Shown here piece by piece: positions 23,161 through 35,792 of a DNA stretch of 64,000 nucleotides (position 1 is the first letter of the stretch; the number at the start of each line of letters is the position of its first letter). The position numbers and the translations under genes were made by a program. This DNA is from Embiotoca jacksoni. Lineage: Eukaryota; Chordata; Actinopteri; Embiotocidae. Below the pieces are notes generated by a model. That model was not told the origin of the DNA and ran no database searches. It saw only the letters and a list, made by a program, of their open reading frames with translations. Location of the stretch: NCBI GenBank assembly GCA_022577435.1, contig JAKOON010000011.1, positions 17,485,802 through 17,549,801 of the forward strand, in the 5' to 3' direction.

Positions 23161-24314
23161 TTTACACAAGTATGGACGTTTTGAAAGTATGTCCATTTCA
23201 TTAGATTTACCACCACTGGAATTCAATCAGGTTCTTAACGCATTTCAAGGAAGATCAAATCAAAAACAAACAACATAAAAAAAACAGGACACATCTGACC
23301 ACATTTAGGGTCACCGCAAAGGGCACATTTTGTAAATGCACAATTTCAATTTTTAAATAAGAAATTTGTCTGGAAACATGCTTTCACTTTGTCTTTGTAG
23401 ATTATTGACTGCAGATTGATTTGAGAAATGCAACAATGAATTTGCAGCACATCAATGTATAAATGCATAATCGTAAAAAACTCTAAGACACATCGGGGGA
23501 ATATTTAATTAAAAGGCCCTCAACATGACCTCAGATTTCCTGCAACCTTGACAGTAATTAGTTTATATAATAGCCTAACAAACATAACATAACGCATATG
23601 AATCCGCTGCTAAATAACAACAGTTAATCATCGTTGTGTGCATTCGATCTTATCTCGGTGATGACCTGCTCTGGTTAGATTTTAGAAGTTATTCTTGGAA
23701 GGGAACAAACTGGATTGCCAGAGAAAAACAGAACGTTATCAATTCTTACAAACTGTTACGAAGATATATTGCGATTGTGTGTTTTGCAGTGCTGTGATGG
23801 TATTGATTTTAAAGGGTTGTGTGGAAATGGCTGATGCTTTGGTTCTCCTCCAAAATTTATTTTATAAAATGTGTGCATGAAAACATTCTTCAGATGCCCA
23901 GAATTTATTATTCCAGCGCTGTATTTAATGAGCACAGGAATTAGCTTTTTGTTGAGCAGAATGACATTTAGGTGAGAATGATGTCACCAATGGTGCAATG
24001 AAAACAGCATCTTAATGATCCAGGCGGCTGTGAATTAATTATCAACAATGACAGCTCTGAGGAGCTCTGGAGAGCCGTGTAGCTTTTTAAGCTGCAAGGT
24101 AATATATTTGCTTTAAATAAGCAAAAATCTTAGCGTCCCCTCAGCGGGAAGTATATGTGTTTGCATTTGTTAATGTTCATTTTCCTGCAATTGATGGAAA
24201 CATTTCTTCCTGGATGAGACCACTTTGCCACAATGATTTTTGCTTTCTTCTGTGCATGTTTTTTCACATATTGCTGTTCATACACATTGATGGAAAAGTG
24301 AAAGCTCGTAAGAT
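23161..24314. other. Non-coding stretch; 23870-24110 is a candidate conserved element
   Basis: No gene is supported. The part 23870-24110 has higher complexity, with a homeodomain-type site (GAATTAATTATC), a SOX-like AACAATG directly joined to a TALE-type TGACAG, and no repeat landmarks. This is the kind of composition seen in vertebrate developmental enhancers, but only alignment could show constraint. Confidence 0.25.
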
Positions 24315-24315
24315 A

Positions 24316-26044
24316 AGGCAGCGCCACTTGTGAACATACAGACATCCGGGCCCATGGAGCTAGTCTGCATGGACTTCCACTCACTCGAGCCTGATAGCAA
24401 GAACACAAAAGACATTCTAGTAATCACTGATCACTTCACCAAATACGCTGTAGCCATTCCCACTAGAGACCAAAAGGCCAGCACTGTAGCAAAGGGCCTG
24501 TGGGAACATTTCTTAGTCCATTATGGCTTTCCTGAAAGACTCCACAGGAACCAGGGAAGAGATTTTGAGTCACATACCATTCGAGAACTGTGTTCCCTGT
24601 TACGGATATGAAAGGTTCGAACCAGTCCGTATCACCCCAGAGGAAATCCAGTAGAGCACAACAACCGGACCTTACTCAGTATGTTGGGTACTTTAAAGAA
24701 CAAAGAGAAATCCCATTGGCGGGATTTTGTCAAGCCCCTCACATGTGCATATAACCGCACAAAGAATGATGTCACAGGTTTCTCCCCATATGAATTAGTG
24801 TTTGGAAGACAACCCCGGTTGCCAATAGACATAGCCTTTGGACTACCTGTCACCAACAAACACAGCTCTCACATTCACAGTATGTGTAAATGTTGAAAAG
24901 CCATCTTAAGGAAAGCTACCAAGTAGCTATCAAGAATGCTTGTAAAGTGGCGGAAAAGAACAAGAGAAGGTTCGACAAAGTTATCTGTGAGTCCACGTTG
25001 GATGTTGGGGACTGGATCTTAGTCCGCAATCTCCGTCTCAGAAACAAACACAAACTGGCTGACTGAACCAACAATATACCTGGTCACCAAGCAAAGGGGA
25101 GACATGCCTGTATATACTCTGAAACCAGAGAAAGGTGATGGATCACTGCTAACGCTCTATACTCTTACTCCCTTGTGGCTTCCTTTCACAAGCAGATGAA
25201 GAGGAACCTCAGCGTACCAGTAAGTCTCAGAGACCACAGACTAGACAGAGTGCAATCCAACTGGAAGTAAACAATTCTGACAAAGAGGATGATGAAATCT
25301 GTTTTCAGTTTGAACCATCACATGATGATAGAGACACGCATTGTCAAAGTCTATGATAAGACAAACACAGAGAGGAACGTCAGAAACCTGGAAGTAAACC
25401 AAGCATGAACTTGACTTATTCAGGTCCATTGAAACACCTGGAAGCCTTCTGGACACGACATAAGAGACAGTTACTGGAGCTCTTCACTCACCTGGAACCC
25501 CTTCTACTGAGAGGCCTGATAATGAGGCGCCCAACCAACCCTTGACTCTACCTGAAAAAGAAAATGAAACAGAATCATACTGACCGGATGTAGAAAACAC
25601 AACAGATGGGGAATCTGAGTCCTTTTCCAGAAAGGACAGTTACCCAAACTCACTTTAATCCATACCAGATAACCCCCCAGCAGAGATGCTAGACCTACCT
25701 GAAAAGAACTCCATGCAGACCAGTCAAAGGACTGCTGGTTAAGAGATGACATGTCAAGTTACAGAACAGTCAGAGACAGCGAAAAGCAATGACTCAGGAG
25801 CAACTCAACCTATCAGGAGGTCGGAGAGGAATCCATAACCATCGGGTTGACTCCATTACCCTGAACTAGGAAATCCCTTAGTAACAGTAGTTAAGTCACT
25901 TTTCCAGGGCTTAAGTACAGCATTTTCTTGGATTCACTGAATGCTGATAATAGGGATTACCGATCACAAAGTCAAGCTTTTGAAATTATAATTTTAGAGT
26001 AGTGAACCAGCAGTGGGACGTGCATGATATTTAAGAGGGGAGGG
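24316..26044 (+). mobile_element. Ty3/gypsy LTR retrotransposon fragment (3' part of pol)
   Basis: The fragment begins abruptly just before the integrase core; protease, reverse transcriptase and RNase H are absent. The integrase core reads MELVCMDF (first catalytic Asp), then HRNQGRDFE, where the second catalytic Asp of the usual DQGRDFE is Asn. An in-frame TGA at 24609-24611 follows, then SPYHPRGNPVE with the catalytic Glu. The C-terminal region continues with a frameshift near 24890 and another stop near 25066. Downstream 25.2-26.0 kb is a decayed tail ending in a polypurine tract (AAGAGGGGAGGG). The element is defective. Confidence 0.8.
24330..24896 (+). pseudogene. Gypsy integrase core, pseudogene
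   Basis: Two open segments in one frame (24330-24611 and 24612-24896) are separated by a single TGA. Together they span the DDE integrase core and the following segment (FSPYELVFGRQPRLP, typical of fish gypsy pol). The Asp-to-Asn change in the NQGRDF motif should abolish catalysis independently of the stop. The reading frame shifts after about 24890. Confidence 0.8.
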
Positions 26045-26157
26045 TGTAACCCAGTAGTAAAACTGCACGGGTTATAGTATGTTTCCTTTGTTGTTGTCTA
26101 TATGCTAAACACAGTGGCAGTCAGAGCCATTTCGTTCAGACGTAGTTCTCATTGTTA
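26045..26157 (+). repeat. Start of a 3' LTR (TGTAACCCAG...)
   Basis: Directly after the polypurine tract the sequence reads TGTAACCCAGTAGTAAAACT, as expected for the 5' edge of a gypsy LTR (TG start). A TGTTACA at about 26151-26157 could be its end (CA), but that would make a very short LTR, so the end is uncertain. No matching upstream LTR was found, consistent with 5' loss. Confidence 0.5.
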
Positions 26158-26769
26158 CACAAGCTTCTGATGTTTTATATTCAGGGGTAATATCTGAATT
26201 CAGATGAACGGAGGAACCCAGGTGTATCTGGCCACTGTCTGTGCAGGATTCAATCAAAGCCAAGTCAGATTTGTTCAATCTTCCTCTCCCTTTCCTCCCT
26301 CTCTATTTCTCTTAATTTCACTTCAATTCACTGTGCTGTATTGGCATGAATGATAGATGAGCAGTATTGCCGCAGCATCTGACAATAAACATTTTTCCGA
26401 CCATTTATATGATTGCATATATATGAATGTGTGTACTATACATATAAATAGCCAGACCCCGTTGCTGTATCTTCATTTCCATATTTGCCTTTTTCTATCT
26501 TCTCATGCTCTCTTGATTTATTTGAAGAATTTAAACCAGGTTAAACCACCTTTTTCATTCTGCAGCATATAATCTTAGTTTTATTTGGCCCACTTTTAAC
26601 ATATCTGTGTTAGAGATTTGTGCATAAGTACTACATTCAAATATTCCCCATAAACAGCGGTCTTTGGGTGACCTGTGTGTGAATTAAAGGTCCACTTACT
26701 AGCATTTCAGATCTTTCAGTTGTCTCTCATGGACATCTTTTTTAATAGTTCTTCTCTGTTTTTTTCTGA
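26158..26769. other. Non-coding stretch, may include the rest of the LTR
   Basis: Pyrimidine-rich around 26280-26330, otherwise AT-rich. No gene is supported. Confidence 0.3.
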
Positions 26770-27208
26770 TACTTCTAGAAGCAGCAGTTCGATGCTATAA
26801 TTCACCTCTACTACATTTCAGCAGGAAATACATCACAATGTATTTGATCGTTGTATTTACCAGAATTAAGATTTTACATATACATAAATTCTGATCTATA
26901 ATATTATAGACACATTAAAGGGATATAATATCTTATAAAATGCAAATTAACGTTGAAGGTTAAATCAAGCTTTCCCAATCAATAATAATTTCCAGGTCAT
27001 TTAATTGTCTTAGACTTATAAAGGCACAATTGTACATGATAATATTTTGAAATACTGAGCTGTCACAGAGACTATTTTTCTGCTTTACACATAGTTTTAC
27101 CTTGAAGTACACTTCACTGATAATATATTTCTACGTTGTACTTGGATTTTGAAAGCAGGACTTTTACTGAAGTAAATAATGTGAAAACTTCCTCCACCAC
27201 TGTCCAGC
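26770..27208 (-). repeat. Fish interspersed repeat Y ('...TCCACCACTG' end)
   Basis: It has TCACCTCTACTACATTTCAG, AATTAAGATTTTACATA, AATACTGAGCTGTCACAGAG, TTTTTCTGCTTTACACATAG, GCAGGACTTTTACTGAAGTA and an end CTTCCTCCACCACTG. These match in order a widespread teleost repeat rich in acttttactgaagtaaa words and ending tcttccaccactg. Orientation is arbitrary. Class unknown to me; no coding. Confidence 0.65.
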
Positions 27209-27676
27209 GGTAGTGAGAAAACATGTTTGGTTTTTTTAGTAATTTGGTTGAGCTCCGCCTTTAAATACCAAACATTGCTGGCCTGAAAGCGAGGAAGCTC
27301 TTCATCCAGCCATGCACATTTGCTTCTGTGTGTGCTTGTGATCACACTTTGTTGGGAGCGGATTGGATTTTCTCTCCATTTGGGCCACTAGTGATTAGAT
27401 GAGTCTATGTCTGAGAGTTTAATCCTTGTTGGAAGGAGCACCAAGTTGCATGCGACATGTTCGCACACACACATTCACACACTCGCACTCACAATTTGAG
27501 ATCCAGATGTATCTTCTTTTTTTTTCTTTTTTTTTTTTAAAGTGCTGCATCTGCAGGGAGGCATGTGGCCCTCGTGGCGCAGGCCCAAGCTGCTTATTGA
27601 TGGGCAGATTTAGCCTCCATTCATTTCACTCAGACATTTCTTTTGTCAAGCTCCTCGCCCTCTCTTTTTCTCCCCC

Positions 27677-27680
<4 letters not shown>
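27209..27680. other. Non-coding stretch with T runs
   Basis: Contains a T-rich tract at about 27518-27538 and short CA words near 27465-27490. Nothing else is recognised. Confidence 0.4.

Positions 27681-27766
<86 letters not shown>
27681..27766. repeat. (CA)n microsatellite, about 43 units
   Basis: Uninterrupted CA tract. The open frames through it encode only Thr-His or Cys-Val repeats. Confidence 0.97.
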
Positions 27767-28140
27767 ATGTGTCAGATGATGCCAGCAGGGGCTGGAGACT
27801 TTGTGCAACAGGCCAGAAAGAACTGATAATGTGTTTTAAAACACACTGTAACATAATCCAGTATTTAGTTCTCTCATGTCTTCTTCTGCCTCTTTCTTGT
27901 TCTTCTCTTCCTCTAAAATATTTTCAAAATAAAAGTTGATGGACTAAATTGACAAAGTATTGTACATCAGTGCATTTTTGGGTTGCAAATCTGCCTCGGA
28001 CAGAAGGACAGAGGAGTTTTAGCATAATAATGCAGCTTCTCTACTGTACATTAATATTCATATTTACAGACTCTGCTGCTGCTCTGACACATCAGTGAGA
28101 GTGTATAAAATAAACTGTTGCTGCTATATCCATATACAGG

Positions 28141-28164
28141 AGTTGTTGTTGTTGTTGTTGTTGT
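28141..28164. repeat. (GTT)n microsatellite
   Basis: About eight copies of GTT. Confidence 0.9.
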
Positions 28165-28448
28165 TTAGTGTCTCTCCAACCAATACGAGCTGGATGCAGG
28201 GGACGATGCTTCAATCAATCAGTCAATCAAATAAAAATATAGGTTATCATAAGATAAAGATGCATTTAATATGCATTATGCATTCCATAATTAATGTCCT
28301 CTAAGAAAAAGACAAAGCATGTTTCATAGCGAGGATTCTTTTATATTAAAGTCGGTCTTCATGCCACTGCAGCTGCCATTTCTTCCAATGCGACTCATGC
28401 ATCCTCTGGCTCCAACACACACCATCATGTTACTCATAGCATCCTAAA

Positions 28449-28526
<78 letters not shown>
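28449..28526. repeat. (CA)n microsatellite, about 39 units
   Basis: Uninterrupted CA tract. Confidence 0.97.
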
Positions 28527-28529
<3 letters not shown>

Positions 28530-31500
28530 CTTACTCATTTCAAACCACATACAAGGCCTGCTCAGGCCATATTTCGTCACACACGCGCGCCATCTATAAA
28601 AACAGCATCAAAGCTAGGTTACTGAAGTCCTTCATTTCCATTTCTCCTTGGGAATTTTTTCTCCATATGTATTAATGAAAAGGTAGAATAGAAATGTGAG
28701 ATGCGGTGAATAAACAGCCTCTCCACTTTAAGTCTCAGTATCCAGAAGTCTTATTGATGACACAAAATCTGCTTTGTGCATTCAAATTTGGTCTTTGTCT
28801 TAGATGTTTTAAATATCTGTCATTCTTCCACACCCTTTATTTAAGTATCAAATCTGAGCGTAAATGTGCGACAGAGACATTTGCTGCCTCCTCAGAACTG
28901 TAATATCTTTACATGTCACTGTGGCATTTTCATTATTCGCGATCATCTTTTCTCTCGGGTAGAAAACAGGTGGAGAAATGCATCAGACATCCTTCGGGGT
29001 GGGAAAACAAGAGCCTGTTTTTTTTTTTTTTTTTCATTTCAGTGAGAAAGAAAAGCAAAGGTGATACCTGCAGGATTGGAATTGGGAAAGGGAAAAAAAC
29101 AACAGTTGGGAATCGAGACATCATCAGAGGCCACCAGGAACAAAAGGTGGTTTTGCGGGGTTTGTAGATGAAGACAGGCGGTGTTTATATTACCATCTAG
29201 ACTTTTTGTCCCCAAACAATCACATATTGTCCATGTTTTGATCTACATCGGCTCTCCACGGATGACGACGGATCTTTCCTATTCGGAAACCTGTCTTGGA
29301 TGACAATTTTTATTGCGACAGAGACAGTGAAAAATAGTTGGTTCCTCGCATAGATGTCCCGCTTGTTCTCAGAGGTGAGAACCGCACAATTAGTATGCAA
29401 CCAAGACACCTCAATGTGGCCGCAATCTGAATAGGGAAAATGAAAGTTGTGGAAAATATGATGTGTTTTCAGAGCCTTGGGAGAAAGGAGCTAATATGCA
29501 TGTCAGTCAAGGCTACTGGCAGCAGATAAAGCTGGCCGACCATTTTATGCCTGAGAGTGACTAAGATATTGGTGTGAACTAAGTGACCGGATGCTGTTTT
29601 CAGAGTCAGTGACCTCCAAACTGAATTATGCAGAGCAGGGGAGAATGAGAGAAGAGAACAGTGATTCTCATTTGTCCTGGATGTCATTCAAATCGGGAAC
29701 GGAGTGACACTTCAATTAACTTCCCGTCCTCGACAAAGTTTACCTTGGTCTTCAAAAAGGCGTCATGTTTGAGCTCATCCTGCAGGATTAGCCAATCATA
29801 TTTCCAATCTCAGACCTGTCACCATGGTGTCGCTATGCTGCAGCTGGAAGTCATATTGACATCCTATTCTTTAGGAAGTCAAGAGAGTATTTCCCCTCAA
29901 ATTTCCAACGTGGAATATTGTGTTTTTACTCCTTCATAGCTCAGATTTTCTTCTTTAGATGAAATTCATTTTGTGTTGTCCAATCCTCTGTCTATCCATC
30001 TGTTTGTCTGTCGACCTGCCTTGACTCGTTACATCTTTGTTCGTGTGTCTCTCCATCTGTTTGGTATTTCTTCTCCCAGTTTCTCAGTTGTAAATACAAA
30101 AAGTTTTTTTTTTTGTTTGTTTTTGTTTCCTGAAGTTGGATGGGTTTATTTAAGGTTTTTTTTTGTAGGGTCATTCACTCTTCACCAGCATTCCACCTCT
30201 GGGCTGGGTCACTCCAGACGTTTGTGTCTACATCAGAGACCATGTTGGCCATGGCCAGCCAGCAGCAGAAATACTCCTGGCATGAGACCAAAGCTTTGTG
30301 TCCACAAGCCTCCTCCGCAGCCTGAAGAAGGTTTTCTGCACTTGCAGGGATCTAGGTCCAACACCTTTCCTTCTCACAGAGAAGAAAACATGGTGTTACA
30401 AAAAAAAAAAAAAACTGGGATCAGGTTTGGAGAGACACACTGGGGAATCTCAGGATTTCAGTGAAGCAGCAGATATGGACCATCGGAAAGTGTTGTTCCG
30501 GATGTCAGACCACTTTGGCCTCCGCTTCTGGAATAAAGCACAGAGTTGAGGAATGCAAACAGATGTTTAGCATGTGCTGTATGTCGGCCCAGTTTGTCCC
30601 ATGGTGATATGATGGTTGACAAAAAGTACCGCTGCTGCTGCAGTGAGGGAAGTCCACAATGATACTCTGCATTCTCTGCTGCTTGAAAAACCTTCACGCC
30701 TCCCACGCCAGTCAGATTTGTCTCTTTCTGATCATACCTGCAGATGCTGTGATGAAATGTTGGGGTTCTTTGAGACCTATTTTTGCATCAAACAGTCTGC
30801 TCTTGCATTGAATATGCTGGAGCGAAACAATGCCGGACAACATGGCAGTCGCCACCTACTGTAGGATCCAGAGTGGCTTCAGGTGCCTGCTCAGAAAGTC
30901 GAGACATTTCAGCCCTCTGCTGCAACATTTTTTCTGTCCCCTGTAAGTCTCCTATTCTCATGCAAAGCTGCAAGAATGATCTTATCGTTATCTTTAATCG
31001 GAAAAAGTACACGTCATACTTCAGTTTCACAGAATGTTGTGGTTTGCTGTTTAAATGTTCACTCTTTTCCTCGAAATGAGCAAACAAGTGACATAATTTC
31101 CTATTACTGTATTTTCTGGGGATGGAGACCACTGCAGAGAACAGATGTATCTTGACAATGGCTTTTTCTTTTCACTCAGAGGACTACCATCAGCTAGTTG
31201 TCCCTCATTTCTGCAAATTAAAACAACTGCTGTGTTACTGTGTCATCTGTCCTCTCTCTGTTGGTGGTATATATTCATTACCCTGCCACAAACTGTAATT
31301 TTTCTTTATTTATTCAAACTGGTGTTTGGACATTAATGTTTTTAGTATGAGGACTTAATGTTGCGTTGAAATGACCGAAACGCATGTATGTTCTGTTTCT
31401 ACAACCAGTGTTGGTGTATAAACGAATGGGGTGGGGAGGGGGGCAATATTTTAGATGTAAAATTGGAGTCAGTTGAGCGGAGAATGACTTGCATCCTCTG

Positions 31501-33689
31501 ATTTATTGCCTGGCTGTCATAAACAAAACAATCATAATGTCACACTTGAAGTTTTACATGTATTTCCTTCCTCTTCTTTTCTCCACTCCACTCAACTCTC
31601 TTCTATTCAGCCGCATCGTGTGCCGACCTCTGCGAACAAATGGCCCTGATTGAATTCATACACGATGTACAAAAACAATGTACGGTGATTACTTTAGTTC
31701 ATTGATTACTTTAGAGCCTTAAAATAAAGTTCATCTTCGAACGCCTCACCCTCCAGATGTAATCTTCACCACAAACAACAAACAACTCTCCTACATTGGA
31801 CTTGCGTCACTTGTGAGACTTGATGATCAAAAACCGCTGTGAGTCACACACACAGATCCAATCTTTTTCTCTCTCTTTTTCATCTGAGCCAAGGTGTCAT
31901 CCTATGCGTGCAACGCAGGCTCATTCCAGCTGATGCAAACATAACAAATATTGTTCCCTCTATAGCCTCGTGTGGTAGGACATGACTCCTCCATCATTAC
32001 ACACCTCCGAATGTGCATTCATGGTCATGAATATAAATTCAATGCTCCATAAAGAAATGGGTCCCAGCAACAGCATCTAATAAGAATATTCATACTGTAT
32101 ATCAACCAGGACATGCATGAATAAATATAATTGAGCGACGTGGTGCAAAGGTAAAAGAGAGGAAATGACAGACAGGAGAGCTACTGTAAGGAGATGGAGA
32201 GATGGAAGCATCAGGACTTGAATATGGAGCTTAATGATGAATATCAAATGGCTGCAGTACTCCAGCCTGAACCTCAGGTGCAGAATTAAACATGTTTTGT
32301 TTTTGTTTGTAATTGTCAGTGCAACAAAATTCAAAAAGGCCATTTTACAATTACCAGACAGTCGATAATAAAAAAAAAATATTACTCAATAACAAAAGTA
32401 ATTTAAATTTACTTTCAGTTGTTTCCCCAAATCCAGCTCTATATACCAAGCGACATGTTGAATATTCCATGTTTAATGTGTGTAGAAATAAGAAAAGAAG
32501 TCATTATGGTTAACAACAGGTAGCTCTCATTGTGGCTTTATCTTATTTTCCTGTTCAGACAGCAAACATGATCACATTACTGTAAGACATTACTAATAAT
32601 GATACTGAACATGTCATACTGACTGAATGATGAGCAGTCTAACTTGTTCTGAAAACAACAATTTATGGCACATCAGGTTAGAACAAGTAGTGACAGCACC
32701 ACAAACCAACAAATAAAGTCCCGTGTTCAGGGAGTCAACAAATCCTTCAAACTTCGGTTGATTATTAAAACCTCATATTTAATTTTACAGGTTTTTTAAC
32801 TGCAGACTGCTCACAGTCACGTTGAAGTGTGGTCATAAAGTCGTCACACAGACGCTCTGCTCCTCCAGGTTTGCTTTGATGCCTGAGCAGTTGACTTACT
32901 TAATTTACCTTGTACTTTCTGTTTCCAAAAGCTGAGACACTCTAGTGAGATTGCTCTCATTTACACACTGGCCATAATGTGTGTGAGCAGCATTTCCTCT
33001 AGATATGAAACCCACAGTCACAGTTGTGTTTCCCGAAAGGTCACGAGTTCAACAGAGTTTTTTTCAAGAAGTTATTTTAGCATTTAGAAGAAGTACATGG
33101 TATAAATAAACTGTTTTAAAGAGGTAGTTGCAAATAGATACAAGCACAGTGTTTAATGTCTTTAACTCACATCTCCCAATCGAGTACTTACTGTATGACA
33201 AATATAACACATTTTATTCATTCTTACTTTCTTCATTTATAAACTCGTCTTAACTCTCAATAATAAATAAATAATAAAAAGATAATACAAAATAATAATA
33301 AACTCCATTTACTGACAAAAAACACAAAATGAATCTGAAAACTTCAGAAAAAAAAATCCAATGATTGAACACTGAATTAGAGTTATAACATTTTCATTAG
33401 AAACCCCAAATATTGTTTATGGTGTGTATTTGTTTCTGCAATCAGCATCTAATCTCCTTAGATTCAGTAACAGTCCACACCACTCCTGTGATGGATTAAG
33501 TTCTCTCATGAGGGATTCACAGGAAACAATGCATGTACATAATCCAGTGTGATTTTTATTTCATTAATAACAGCCTCACTGCTTCCTCTCTCTGCACTGT
33601 ATCAGAGCTTCATCGTGTTCACGTCCATCTGAAGCCAATGAAAACTTCCTGATGCTCCTGCTTCACATCAAAACGGGCTTTTATTGTGA
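28527..33689. other. Non-coding stretch of about 5 kb, no gene recognised
   Basis: Open frames reach 163 codons (29973-30464) but have no motif, splice context or composition typical of coding DNA, and cross homopolymers. T runs lie at 29018-29034 and 30106-30114, and an A run at 30399-30413. The parts 29170-29440 and 29460-29660 are of higher complexity, with octamer-like (ATATGCATG) and GATA-like words; no function is claimed. Confidence 0.4.
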
Positions 33690-33970
33690 AGCAGTCACAG
33701 GATTACCAGGTATTACCACGGTGACAGGTGGCAAACAAAGCAACGTAGACCTTTTGTGAAATGTTTTTTTGTACACTAGTGACATCTGAACCCGCTTCAC
33801 ATGGTCGTCACCTGGAGCTTCTCCAGCCGTCGTGAAGGCGTTCCTACATATGCTGAGCACTTGTTGGCTGCTTTTCCTTCGCTCTGCGGCCGAGCTCATT
33901 CCTAAACCTTCTCCACTGGTTTGTGTCTGGTGACGGGGGAGGAGGGCTCATCACGTGGTGCGGCGCTCCA

Positions 33971-34264
33971 TCACTCCCCCTTCTCAGTCAGACAGCCCTC
34001 ACACAGCCTGGAGGTGTGTTTCGGGTCATTGTCCTCTTGAAAAACAAATGACAGTCCCACTAAGCAGGAACCAGATGGGATGGCGTGTCGCTGCAGAAGG
34101 TTGTGGAAGTCGTGCTGGTTTAGCATTGCCTTGATTTCAGACTGAATTGCCAATGGTGTCGCTAGTAAAGACACCCCCTCCCTACCCCCCGCACCATCAC
34201 ACCTCCTCCTCCTCCTCCTCCTCCTCCACCTCCTCCTCCACGCTTCACGGTGGCAACCACACAT
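33971..34264 (-). pseudogene. Tc1 transposase catalytic-region fragment
   Basis: A minus-strand open frame of 97 codons contains FQEDNDPKHTSRLC, including the second catalytic Asp of the DDE triad (usual form QQDNDPKHTS). Upstream in the frame an Arg-rich low-complexity run replaces the Gly-rich HGGG motif because of the triplet expansion and frameshift. Non-functional. Confidence 0.75.
34204..34240. repeat. (CCT)n triplet expansion inside the Tc1 copy
   Basis: A run of about eight CCT plus CCACCTCCTCCTCC falls where the transposase normally has a short Gly-codon run (GGA on the coding strand) in the conserved HGGG motif. The microsatellite appears to have grown from those codons. Confidence 0.85.
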
Positions 34265-35710
34265 GCAGATACCATCCGTTCACCTTCTCCGAGTCTCGGA
34301 CATAGAGGTTGAAACCCAAACTCTCACATTTTGGATTCATCGTACAAAAAGACCAGATTTTCACCGGTCTAGTGATCATTTACTTGTGTTTCTTGGCCCA
34401 ATCAGTACTTTTCTTCTTTAAGGTTTCTGTGTGAAAGGACCATTTACTGGCAAAGGCGATAAGTAACTTTAGACCCGTGTCACAGACAAAAATATGTCTG
34501 GGCAGAAAGTGGTGTGTGGTCATACAGTAACTCCTCTTTTGTAAACTATGAGTTAGAAACAGTATCCCTTCTTTGGCAAAGTCATCAGTCACCTGCTGTT
34601 TTTGTCTTTGCATATAAAAGAGACCTCCAACGGGGCTTTCTTTGAGAACAAATGTGTATATTTCTCGCGTCCCGCATAAAATTAAACTGGATATGATTCA
34701 TCACACTCAGTCTTTAACTCTCCAGAGTATTAGCAGCTCTCAAACATAAGAAGCTCCACGACATCTCCCTCAGTAGCTGTTGTCTTTGCAGCAAATGGAA
34801 GGCCTGATTCATGCCGTCTCCTCCGGATTGTTGATGTTTCAGTCCGTCTGCTACTTGAACTCAGGGAAGCATTGATGTGGGCTCTAATGTGAGATGCTGT
34901 TAATTGGAGATGTCTGTGTCTGGTATCTCTAATAGACTCTGCAGGACGGGGAACTTTTGGTCCTCTTTTACTGGAACTGTCTTAATGAGAACCACGAAAA
35001 ACTTTCCAGATTTACTGACCTTCATGTCATTAAGTTATGACAGACTGTTGTTTCTCTTCATGGCTCTTTTCCCAATATGAATAGAGTGTAACTGAACAGG
35101 AGGTATTAGTAGTATACAAGCATTAAAAACAACTGACGGTGGCAAACTTATTTTTGACGCACCAATTAATTTTTGATTTGATAATTGAAAACCGTTCCAG
35201 GCGACGACCTCATGAGGATCATCAAGAATAATGTGGTTAGAATACAAAACTGTCATCAAAGCAAAACAGTGAGTACTTAAAAGAATCTAAAATATATTAT
35301 CCATCTTTTGCTTTGTCTACAGTTTTCCTTTTCTTAGTACCTAATTCTATTTTTGTCAATTCATAGTTTTGGTATTTTCAGTTTTGTTCTACACTGTAGA
35401 AAATAGTAAAAAAACAACAACTCCATTTTATGAGTAGGTGTGTCCAAACTTTTGAGTTACTCTATATTTACGATTTATAACACACTACAATTATGTTTAT
35501 GTGCCTAACTTCTGTCATTAAATATGACAGCTGCTATGGACATTTATGAAGTGATGAAATAACTAATCCTGAAAATACCTTATAAATACTTCAAACTCTT
35601 TTTTTAATTATTTATTATTTTTATTATGTTTAAGTAACATATCAACCACAAGAAAAAAAAGATAGGAAAAAAAATAAAATAATGTACACCAAAAACTCAA
35701 CCTAAACAAG

Positions 35711-35724
35711 CACGCACACACACA

Positions 35725-35775
<51 letters not shown>

Positions 35776-35792
35776 ACACACACACACACACA
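35711..35792. repeat. (CA)n microsatellite with TA and GC interruptions
   Basis: CA tract with TACA steps at about 35731 and 35771 and a CG step near the left end. Confidence 0.95.

Larger units (their letters stand above)
33690..35470 (-). mobile_element. Tc1-like transposon, old near-full-length copy
   Basis: Minus-strand frames give EAPGDDHVKRVQMSLV (about 33790), SRLCEGCLTEKGE and FQEDNDPKHTSRLC with the catalytic Asp block (33975-34060), LNQHDFHNLLQRHAIPSG (34065-34130), then decayed N-terminal parts. The right terminus reads GGTGTGTCCAAACTTTTGAG at 35436-35455, the typical end of a very abundant fish Tc1 family. Frames are broken many times and a (CCT)n expansion interrupts the Gly-rich motif at 34204-34240. 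The left terminus was not resolved, so the left coordinate is approximate. Confidence 0.8.

Noticed and set aside
27681..28526. CA arrays as possible CRISPR-like arrays
   Set aside because: No repeat-spacer organisation, no cas genes, and a eukaryotic context.
29973..30464. 163-codon open frame
   Set aside because: Crosses T and A homopolymers, has no motif, no splice context and no recognised family.
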